Assembly: GCA_045600905.1 (NCBI GenBank)
Contig: JAZRYT010000088.1
Location: 1-29,334, forward strand
Direction of reading: 5' to 3'
Length of the DNA: 29,334 nucleotides
Origin: F23-D06 sp045600905
GTDB lineage: Bacteria > Bacteroidota > Bacteroidia > Bacteroidales > WCHB1-69
The number at the start of each line of letters is the position of its first letter. The stretch's first letter is position 1. The position numbers and the translations under genes were made by a program. Below the pieces are notes generated by a model, which had not been told where the DNA came from, searched no databases, and saw nothing but the letters and a program-made list of their open reading frames with translations. This document shows, in pieces, positions 1-6,254 of the stretch.

Positions 1-121
1 TGTTTCCCAGCGTGTTGTCTATGAGGTTGGAGAGTCCCGCCTTGCGGAATGCGTCTATTGTTGAAAAAATTCCGCCGAAAGTTCCGATTTTTCCGAAATT
101 AAGTTGTATTTTTGCCGCCAT
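1..121 (-). CDS. IS1380-family transposase, N-terminal part (runs off the left edge)
   Basis: Reading leftward from an ATG at 121-119, the frame stays open to the edge for 40 codons. It begins MAAKIQLNFGKIGTFGGIF and continues with STIDAFRKAG and LIDNTLGN. The pattern FGGIF...I..F......IDxTLG is what I recall from the N-terminus of IS1380-family DDE transposases of Bacteroidota; that family match is from memory. Only the first ~10% of a usual transposase (about 400 residues) is present, so catalytic residues cannot be checked. A promoter-like box sits just upstream at 148-179. The element appears to have inserted into the 3' end of the adhesin-like gene that follows. Confidence 0.7.
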   Translation of the reverse strand, partial: MAAKIQLNFGKIGTFGGIFSTIDAFRKAGLSNLIDNTLGN

Positions 122-260
122 ATCACCCGTTTTTAGGTTTCACAGCACAAAAATAGGTGAAATTATTGAGAAATGCAAGTCGTTGCTAAGTTATTTATTA
201 ACAACGGCTTGTCATTTTTCAACAGTTAAAAATTGAGATTAATCTGCGGAAATAAGGCGT
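122..260. mobile_element. Outer end of the IS1380-type element (boundary uncertain)
   Basis: This is the non-coding stretch between the transposase start and the disrupted adhesin gene. The element's end must lie between 122 and about 290. The adhesin reading frame stops resembling its paralogous domain in the 2464-residue protein near 255-265, so the junction probably falls there. The terminal inverted repeat cannot be confirmed because the other end of the element is outside the window. Confidence 0.45.
148..179 (-). promoter_or_regulatory. Predicted promoter of the IS1380-type transposase
   Basis: On the minus strand the box TATTTTTG (148-155) fits the Bacteroidota -7 consensus TAnnTTTG. 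CTTG (176-179), 20 bases further upstream, is one base off the -33 element TTTG. Transcription would start near 141, about 20 bases before the transposase ATG. This is a pattern match only. Confidence 0.45.
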
Positions 261-2045
261 TATAGAATTAAAAGTATTGGCACTTCCTAATTCTGAATGG
301 GTATAAATCTGTTCAGACATACTATACTTATAATAGGGACGAATAGGAATATATTGATTCCCCGTTCCATTACCAATAACGACATCACCTCCCACCAGGC
401 AACCGGTGGAGAATGAACCTTCAGCAGGTTGTGAGGTAGAACCAGAATTACTGCAAATAGCGGAAACCTTTACATTATACGTAGTTTGCGGTCCCAAACC
501 ACTGATGAGACAGGAAGTTGCGCCAGTGACATTGATGGAAGTCCAGTCACTGTAGCCTGCTTCAGCATATTCAACGATATAGTCGGTAACATCTTCGGCT
601 TGAGGGGCCGTCCAATTTACGCGAACAGTAGAACCGGTGATTTCAGAGAACAGCACTCCTGTAGGAGCGGGACAGCTGGGAGCCAAATCAACTTGGAAAT
701 TATCCACCAATAAGTAATATTGATAGTCGGAGCAATAATTGATGGCGATGTATTTGGCATCAGCAGGAATTGCTAAATCCGAATATGTCTGCCAACCGTC
801 AGTAGGCAGAACCGTTATAGTTTCACTCCAAGTGAAGATATCGAGGTTGTTAGTAGTGGTAGAATAACCCACTTTGAAAGATTCTGCACCATACGGTGAG
901 GGTGCCCTATAGTCAAAGGAAACCATTTTAGCACCTGAAGTAATGGGAAGTTCCGGAGTGACGATATATTGGTTGTAGTTCTCATTCATAGCTTCTTCGA
1001 AGGATCTAAACAACAAAGAATATGTTCCATCTGTCGCATAACCAGCTCCAAAAGCCAACGCAATGCCATTTTCAGCATTAGCGGACAAAACGGTCCAGCA
1101 GGCAAGATCCTCACCTGACTCGAAACTTTGGCTGTAAGGCAGCGCGCTAATCGAACAATCCAAACAAGTACCTGATAAGTCAACGGAAGCCGTTGCTGTA
1201 CCTGAGGACAAAACAAGCGTACCGGTGGCATCACCAGTGACGGTAGGAGCAAATCTAACATACAACTGGCCGCCCGTTGCAGGCAACGTGGCGGAAGTTG
1301 AAAAAGTAGTATTGTCTGCGGACACTTCAAAAGGTGCCGTCACGGAAGCGGAAATAGGATCTGTCAATTGAAAACCATTTACATAGACAATGGCAGAAGA
1401 GGTCCCATTGAGTAAAATCATAGGAAATACAATGCTGCTTGGTGAAGCAGCCAATATCGGTGATGAAACGGAAGTGGTGACTTCAATATCATCCAAATTC
1501 AAGAAGTATTGGTCCGTCACGTTGAAATGTCTGAATGCGATATAGATGGTTTGGCCATCGTAAGCGGAAAGGTCAACCGTATGCTGTACCCAAGGTGATT
1601 GACCACGGGAAGAAGTTTGGCCTATCGTCTCTTCAAAAAGAGGCGTGGTTCCAAAAGCTGCAATTGTAGGTGTGGTTGTTGATACATAAACAGCATAGTG
1701 TTCTGCTGCATACACGGAATCCTGACCGCAAACCCAGAAAGAGAGAGAGCTGTTGGTTCCCTCCAAAGTTATAGCAGAAGAGACCAACCAGTTGTCAGGA
1801 GTCAGTGGACCTGCTGTGTTGTCATAGGACTGGGAAAAGGCAAATCCGGTACCGCTGTGCCCAGAAGCTTCACTGAGCACACCAGTTGAAGAACGCCAAT
1901 TGTAGCCGTCTCCGTCATTGTCAATGAGCGTCCATCCTGAAAGCGTCGAACCTTCAAAACCCTCTTGAAAAACGACGAAAGGCGTTTGTGCTTTTGCCAT
2001 AACAAACAAAAGCATCATCGTCAAAAAAGTCAATACTTTTTTCAT
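219..2045 (-). CDS. Secreted adhesin-like protein, 3'-truncated by IS insertion (608 aa)
   Basis: Residues 1-19 are a signal peptide (MKKVLTFLTM..., cleavage probably after AKA). Residues ~24-190 are a cleaved-adhesin/MAM-like jelly roll with the typical ending YFLNLDDIEV. Residues ~196-293 are an Ig/ASH-like beta sandwich. Residues ~300-457 are a second jelly roll, ending LLVDNFQVD. Residues ~459-548 are a fibronectin type III domain. From 549 (CLVGGDVVIG) a further domain begins that is also found, at roughly 180 residues, in the 2464-residue neighbour (CLAGGDVQIG...). Here it breaks off after about 45 residues and ends with an unrelated tail, TPYFRRLISIFNC. No T9SS sorting domain remains, unlike the two downstream relatives. 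The gene has its own well-formed promoter (2165-2196). Exported surface protein is a good inference; the ligand is unknown. The truncated product would probably stay in the periplasm or be degraded. Confidence 0.8.
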   Translation of the reverse strand: MKKVLTFLTMMLLFVMAKAQTPFVVFQEGFEGSTLSGWTLIDNDGDGYNWRSSTGVLSEASGHSGTGFAFSQSYDNTAGPLTPDNWLVSSAITLEGTNSSLSFWVCGQDSVYAAEHYAVYVSTTTPTIAAFGTTPLFEETIGQTSSRGQSPWVQHTVDLSAYDGQTIYIAFRHFNVTDQYFLNLDDIEVTTSVSSPILAASPSSIVFPMILLNGTSSAIVYVNGFQLTDPISASVTAPFEVSADNTTFSTSATLPATGGQLYVRFAPTVTGDATGTLVLSSGTATASVDLSGTCLDCSISALPYSQSFESGEDLACWTVLSANAENGIALAFGAGYATDGTYSLLFRSFEEAMNENYNQYIVTPELPITSGAKMVSFDYRAPSPYGAESFKVGYSTTTNNLDIFTWSETITVLPTDGWQTYSDLAIPADAKYIAINYCSDYQYYLLVDNFQVDLAPSCPAPTGVLFSEITGSTVRVNWTAPQAEDVTDYIVEYAEAGYSDWTSINVTGATSCLISGLGPQTTYNVKVSAICSNSGSTSQPAEGSFSTGCLVGGDVVIGNGTGNQYIPIRPYYKYSMSEQIYTHSELGSANTFNSITPYFRRLISIFNC

Positions 2046-2164
2046 AACAGATAAAATTGGTTAATAAATATGTTAATTGTGTGATAGCCAAATAAATAAA
2101 ATAAAATGGGAGTAACTAATAGTAATATAAAGTACAATATAGTAAGGGTAATAAATAGAAGCTG

Positions 2165-2196
2165 CAAAAATACATTTATTTCATTTTTTAGGCAAA
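2165..2196 (-). promoter_or_regulatory. Predicted promoter of the truncated adhesin gene
   Basis: The minus strand shows TTTG (2193-2196), a 20-base spacer, then TATTTTTG (2165-2172). This is an exact fit to the Bacteroidota -33/-7 pattern. The start site would be near 2158, leaving an AT-rich leader of about 113 bases before the ATG at 2045. The -33 element lies inside the T-tract of the pruA terminator. Confidence 0.6.
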
Positions 2197-2228
2197 AAAA
2201 TCGCTGCTGGATTTTTCAGCAGCGATTT
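2194..2228 (-). terminator. Rho-independent terminator of pruA
   Basis: A perfect 12-bp stem pairs AAATCGCTGCTG (2198-2209) with CAGCAGCGATTT (2217-2228) around a 7-base loop. On the minus strand it is followed by a run of seven T residues. It begins 20 bases after the pruA stop codon. Confidence 0.85.
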
Positions 2229-2247
2229 GCATTTATGAATGGTTAAA

Positions 2248-3876
2248 TTATTTTGCGAGGAAAGGATAACCGTAATCAGTAGCGGGAACGTAAGTTTCCT
2301 TGATACAGCGTGCACTAATCCAACGTACGAGGTTGAGGATACTTCCGGCTTTGTCGTTTGTACCGGAAGCACGGGCACCGCCAAACGGTTGGCAACCCAC
2401 GACAGCGCCTGTCGGTTTGTCATTGATGTAGAAGTTACCGGCGCAGTGACGAAGGATTTGTTCTGCCTTTTCAATTGCATAACGGTCTTGGGAGAAGATG
2501 GAACCTGTAAGGGCATAAGGAGAAGTTTCATCGCAAACATGCAACATTTCTTCAAATTTGTCATCTTCATATACATAAACCGTAATAACGGGTCCGAAGA
2601 TTTCTTCACGAATGGATTCGTAATCAGTGGTTTTAGCCACGATGATGGTAGGTTCTACGAAATAGCCGACGGACTTGTCGTAGTGGCCACCCAATGCGAT
2701 TTCAGCATCCTTGGATTCTTTAGCTCTATCAATGTAACCAGCAATATTGTCGAAAGATTTTTCATCGATGACGGCATTTATGAAATTGGAGAAGTCACGG
2801 ACATCACCCATTTTCACTGTTGTCATCATTTCTTTGATGTGGTTCAACGTTTCATCCCACAAAGATTTGGGAACGTAAGCGCGGGAAGCGGCTGAACATT
2901 TCTGGCCCTGATATTCGAAAGCGCCACGGAGAATAGCCACTGCCAATTCGCGAGCGCGAGCAGTCTTGTGTGCGAAGATGAAGTCCTTACCACCGGTTTC
3001 GCCGACAATCTTCGGATAAGTGTTGTAAATATCGATGTTTTCACCGATAAGTTTCCAGAAATTCTTGAATGTAGCGGTACTACCTGTGAAGTGAATACCA
3101 GCCAAGTGCGGAGATTTGAAGGCCACGTCACTGATGACGGAGCCACTACCCGGCAGGAAGTTGATAACGCCGTCTGGAATACCTGCTTCGTGGAACAGTT
3201 TCATCAAATAGTAGTTGGAGAGGATAGCCGTAGTAGAAGGTTTCCAGATGGTAACATTACCCATCAATACAGGGGCGATGTTCAAGTTCAAAGCGATGGA
3301 AGTGAAGTTGAACGGAGTGATGGCATAGACGAAACCTTCCATACCGCGATACTCGTTGCGGTTTATGGTAGCGTGGTCGGAGATAGGTTGCTGTGCGTAG
3401 AGTTGGGAAGCGAAATAGGTATTGAAACGCAAGAAGTCGATTGCTTCGCAAGGGCAGTCGATTTCAGCCTGCATCGGGCTTTTGCCCTGACCAAGCATAC
3501 AGGCTGCATTCAGAATGTATCTGTATTTGGTAGCCAAAAGTTCACCAGCCTTCATCATAATGGAAGCTCTTTGAATCCAGGGCATTTCTTCCCAATCCTT
3601 TTTAGCTGCCATAGCTGCATCGATGGCCATTTGAACCTCTTTCTTTCCAACTTTGTGGTAGTTGGCCAAAACGTGGGCGTGCTCGGTTGGCATAACGACC
3701 TTGCCCATATCACCTGTTTTCACTTCCTTACCGCCGATAATCGGGCAAATCTCAATGACTTGGTTATATTGTCTCTCCAATTCATCTTGTAAGAGCTTTC
3801 TTTCAGGTGTGCCTGGTGCGTAAGAATACACCGGTTCGTTTTTAGGTTCTCTGAATGCGTAATTTGCGTTGTTCAT
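2248..3876 (-). CDS. pruA: L-glutamate gamma-semialdehyde (1-pyrroline-5-carboxylate) dehydrogenase
   Basis: This cytosolic enzyme oxidises glutamate-5-semialdehyde/P5C to glutamate with NAD+, the second step of proline catabolism. The 542-residue length suits the long, monofunctional P5CDH group of Bacteroidota and eukaryotes. Aldehyde dehydrogenase landmarks are all present: catalytic Asn190 (ITPFNFTS), cofactor-binding Lys212 (WKPS), the Rossmann glycine motif FTGS (263-266), general base Glu293 (VGETGGK), nucleophile Cys327 (GQKCSAASR) and EEIFGPV (424-430). It has no PutA-type proline dehydrogenase domain, so that activity must be encoded elsewhere. A strong terminator follows. Next upstream lies a small membrane protein gene and then glutamine synthetase, all on one strand, so the region handles proline, glutamate and glutamine. 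Confidence 0.95.
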   Translation of the reverse strand: MNNANYAFREPKNEPVYSYAPGTPERKLLQDELERQYNQVIEICPIIGGKEVKTGDMGKVVMPTEHAHVLANYHKVGKKEVQMAIDAAMAAKKDWEEMPWIQRASIMMKAGELLATKYRYILNAACMLGQGKSPMQAEIDCPCEAIDFLRFNTYFASQLYAQQPISDHATINRNEYRGMEGFVYAITPFNFTSIALNLNIAPVLMGNVTIWKPSTTAILSNYYLMKLFHEAGIPDGVINFLPGSGSVISDVAFKSPHLAGIHFTGSTATFKNFWKLIGENIDIYNTYPKIVGETGGKDFIFAHKTARARELAVAILRGAFEYQGQKCSAASRAYVPKSLWDETLNHIKEMMTTVKMGDVRDFSNFINAVIDEKSFDNIAGYIDRAKESKDAEIALGGHYDKSVGYFVEPTIIVAKTTDYESIREEIFGPVITVYVYEDDKFEEMLHVCDETSPYALTGSIFSQDRYAIEKAEQILRHCAGNFYINDKPTGAVVGCQPFGGARASGTNDKAGSILNLVRWISARCIKETYVPATDYGYPFLAK

Positions 3877-3968
3877 AGAATTTTTCTTTTATTGTTTATA
3901 ATTATGTTTATAAGGGTCTTGTGTATTAAAAGTGCGGGGAGATTACGAGTTCTGCTGTTAGGAAAGCA

Positions 3969-4469
3969 TTAATACAGTTTTTGAACATCGGCTTTCAAAA
4001 CGGCCATAGCCTGATAGACAACAGGTTTTTCTGCTGCCGCTGCTAAGAGCGCTTCCGCGAAAGCCAAAGAATCACTTGTTGGTGGAAACGTTTCTGCCAC
4101 CGCGTTGATGATGTCGATAATGTCGTCTTTGGCTCCACTAATCTGATTCCATACCGGAGTGGAAATATAGATTTGTTGGGAGAGGTTGTGCTCATATTCC
4201 GAACGGATGGCTGTCAGCAGCAGGTTCTGTTCCTGCGCCACATTGAGTCCCGTACTATGGATGCGCATCACCAACTGGTTGGGTTCAATACGTTCCAAAA
4301 ACAACGCCATACGCTCGTATGCCTGCAAACGCAACGGAAGTACGATGCCTTTAACTGTTTTGCCGTTGTCTAATGACTGCATCTTCAGACTGCGTTCCAT
4401 CATCATTTTTGTGACAACCACAATGGCTGCCAACAACAAGCAGGCAACAATGATTACTGTAAGATTCAT
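3969..4469 (-). CDS. Small membrane-anchored conserved protein of Bacteroidota (166 aa)
   Basis: The N-terminus is one hydrophobic helix (about residues 3-19, LTVIIVACLLLAAIVVV) followed by a soluble domain that probably faces the cytoplasm. The middle part (LPLRLQAYERMALFLERI, then EYEHNLSQQIYIS) resembles a conserved Bacteroidota family of unknown function that I recall as DUF7935; that name needs checking. No catalytic motif is visible. It lies between glnA (upstream, 80 bases that contain a palindrome) and pruA (92 bases downstream) on the same strand. Linkage to pruA may reflect cotranscription. Function unknown. Confidence 0.7.
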   Translation of the reverse strand: MNLTVIIVACLLLAAIVVVTKMMMERSLKMQSLDNGKTVKGIVLPLRLQAYERMALFLERIEPNQLVMRIHSTGLNVAQEQNLLLTAIRSEYEHNLSQQIYISTPVWNQISGAKDDIIDIINAVAETFPPTSDSLAFAEALLAAAAEKPVVYQAMAVLKADVQKLY

Positions 4470-4496
4470 TTGTTTTAATTTTTATCATTGAAAAAT

Positions 4497-4542
4497 GTAG
4501 AGACGCGATAATATCTGAGACGCGATAATATCGCGTCTCTAC
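4497..4542. repeat. Stop-docked palindrome (REP-like) behind glnA
   Basis: The outer arms are GTAGAGACGCGATA...TATCGCGTCTCTAC. The inner perfect palindrome GAGACGCGATA-A-TATCGCGTCTC lies at 4517-4539, and a direct copy of its left half lies at 4500-4515. It starts 7 bases after the glnA stop codon. On the minus strand it is followed by ATTTTT, so it could end glnA transcription. It belongs to the same palindrome type as the elements at 6219-6245 and 9050-9125. Confidence 0.75.
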
Positions 4543-4549
4543 GAGGGGG

Positions 4550-6058
4550 TTAGCCGCAATAGAAGTATTCCTGAACCATTTGTGTCATAATGTCAGGATT
4601 TTTTTCTATTTCCTTGCGGATTTTCTGATCTTTGAAAGATTTCAACTGTTTAACAATATCGTCAATCATTTCGCTGTTGAAAACACCGTGTTTTTCGAAA
4701 ATTGCGCGGTGGGCGCTGAGTTCGTCTGCTGATTCCCAGCAAGATGCAGGAAGTTGTGCGAGACTTTCCACGAGTTGCTTGTTTTCCGGACGGTGGATGT
4801 CCACGTCAACGTATGTTTTCTGAGCAAAATCAAGTGCGCCTTCCATTTCGAAGCCGTGACGGGCAGCACAAACCAAACCTGCTAACAACAGATAGATGTC
4901 TGCGGAACCATCCGGACAACGGAACTCAACCGTTTGTTTTTGTGAACGGTCTTTCTTAACAGCTTTCTCCAACGGATTGAGGTCAGCCACGATGTCATTC
5001 TTGTGGGTCCAGCCCAGCGGTACGCGCACGAGGACAGAACGGTTACGGTCGCCCCAGCATACGGAGGTGGGAGCTTCCTGATGAGGAACCAAACGGAAAT
5101 AGGATGTCGGGTTCGTGTTGCCGAAAGCGGTCAAGGAACCTGCGCAGGTCATATAGCCGGCGATTGCGGTTTGTGCAATGGAGTTCAGCTTGCCCTTCGT
5201 AACATATTGGTTTTTGCCTTCTGCATTAACAATACAAGTGTGGATGTGCAAACCGCTACCAGCCTTACCAGCTGTGATTTTCGGTGAGAACGTCACATCC
5301 AAACCATATTGGTAAGCCAAATTGCGGATAATCCATTTTGCCAAAACCAATTGATTAGCGGCATCTTGAACGTCCGTAACCAGGAATTCTATTTCGTTTT
5401 GTTCGTAAATCTTGCCATCTTGTGTGAAATTGCCCACTTCGGAGTGACCGTATTTGATGAGACCGCCGGCGCGTGCAATTTGGTACATACATTCGGCACG
5501 GAAAGTTTCAAATTTGGTAAACGGAGCACTTTCGTGGTATCCGCGCTGATCAGGAATGGTGTAAAGTTCTTCTGCATCACCAATGACGTAATATTCCAAT
5601 TCGCCCATTGCCTGGAAATACAGACCTGTAACATCTGTGAAGGCCTTGCAGGCTTTGCGAAGGATGTATTCCGGAGAATTTTCCAACGGTTGGCCATCCT
5701 TATTATAATAAGAACAAAGGAAGGAAACTGTCGGGATTTCTGCAAACGGATTCAAGAATGCCGTACAAAAACGCGGAATAACATACAAGTCGGAAGAACC
5801 GGCGTGAATGAAGGCGGGAAAAATGTTTGAACCATCTACACGCTCGCCATTGGAAAGAATCTGATCCAGGTATTCATAGCTGTGCAAAACAAAACCAAGA
5901 GTTTTCATTCTGCCGTCGCCAGCTACATAATGAAAATTGACCATTCTGATTTCATTTTCTACGACATACTTAATGATGTCAGCTTTTGTAAATTCCTTCG
6001 GGCTTTTTTTCAAGTAGTTAACCAAAGGATTCATACTCATTGTAGTTGTGTCTTTCAT
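4550..6058 (-). CDS. glnA: Glutamine synthetase, GlnA-type
   Basis: This cytosolic oligomeric enzyme makes glutamine from glutamate, ammonia and ATP. Conserved elements in order: the N-terminal beta-grasp (about 36-110), the metal-site region GELEYYV (152-158), HSEVGN...YEQNEIEF (205-225), the ATP/ammonia loop GSGLHIH (267-273), NPTSYFRLVPHQEAP (316-330) with DRNRSVLVRVP (337-347), and VEFRCPDGSADIYL (377-390). At 502 residues it is somewhat longer than the enterobacterial enzyme (about 470) but much shorter than the ~730-residue GSIII common in the phylum. An in-frame ATG at codon 7 or 9 (MSMNPLVNYL) is an alternative start. A TAnnTTTG promoter box lies 39 bases upstream and a palindrome follows the stop. 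Glutamate for this enzyme could come from the nearby pruA product. Confidence 0.93.
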   Translation of the reverse strand: MKDTTTMSMNPLVNYLKKSPKEFTKADIIKYVVENEIRMVNFHYVAGDGRMKTLGFVLHSYEYLDQILSNGERVDGSNIFPAFIHAGSSDLYVIPRFCTAFLNPFAEIPTVSFLCSYYNKDGQPLENSPEYILRKACKAFTDVTGLYFQAMGELEYYVIGDAEELYTIPDQRGYHESAPFTKFETFRAECMYQIARAGGLIKYGHSEVGNFTQDGKIYEQNEIEFLVTDVQDAANQLVLAKWIIRNLAYQYGLDVTFSPKITAGKAGSGLHIHTCIVNAEGKNQYVTKGKLNSIAQTAIAGYMTCAGSLTAFGNTNPTSYFRLVPHQEAPTSVCWGDRNRSVLVRVPLGWTHKNDIVADLNPLEKAVKKDRSQKQTVEFRCPDGSADIYLLLAGLVCAARHGFEMEGALDFAQKTYVDVDIHRPENKQLVESLAQLPASCWESADELSAHRAIFEKHGVFNSEMIDDIVKQLKSFKDQKIRKEIEKNPDIMTQMVQEYFYCG

Positions 6059-6096
6059 ATATTTATTTTTTTTATTGATTGCTTTTTAAGGGGGCG

Positions 6097-6104
6097 CAAA
6101 TGTA
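6097..6104 (-). promoter_or_regulatory. Predicted -7 box of the glnA promoter
   Basis: TACATTTG on the minus strand matches TAnnTTTG exactly. It lies 39-46 bases upstream of the glnA ATG. No clear TTTG is seen at the -33 distance. Confidence 0.5.
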
Positions 6105-6125
6105 CAAAAAAATATGACGAACTGA

Positions 6126-6219
6126 AATGTGATAATACAATAATGCGGTAATGTGATAATGTGAAAATGTGATAATGAGCTACGCCGTCAATCATTAAAC
6201 TTTGAACCTGAAACTTTGA
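6126..6219. repeat. Phrase-like intergenic tract (AATGTGATA repeats, then CCTGAAACTTTGA)
   Basis: Positions 6126-6178 are a run of variations on AATGTGATAATG and TAATGCGGT. Positions 6203-6219 carry TGAACCTGAAACTTTGA. The reverse complements of both phrases (CATTACCGCATTATC... and AAGTTTCAGGTT) reappear at 24272-24394. The tract lies upstream of the glnA promoter and contains no credible reading frame. Confidence 0.65.
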
Positions 6220-6245
6220 GCGGACGCAATGAATTGCGTCCCTAC
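6219..6245. repeat. Stop-docked palindrome behind the leucine-rich-repeat gene
   Basis: GGACGCAAT (6222-6230) pairs with ATTGCGTCC (6233-6241) over 9 bp with a GA loop, followed by CTAC. It begins 9 bases after the stop codon of the upstream minus-strand gene (6255). It is a divergent member of the GTAGAGACG...CGTCTCTAC type found behind glnA and behind the 2464-residue gene. Confidence 0.65.
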
Positions 6246-6254
6246 ATTCTGGAA

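Noticed and set aside
12..236. 74-residue plus-strand open frame at the left edge
   Set aside because: It is antisense to the transposase start and crosses the IS border; there is no independent support.
2968..3792. 274-residue plus-strand open frame
   Set aside because: It lies wholly antisense to pruA, which has all catalytic motifs. The antisense product is unlike any family and lacks codon bias.
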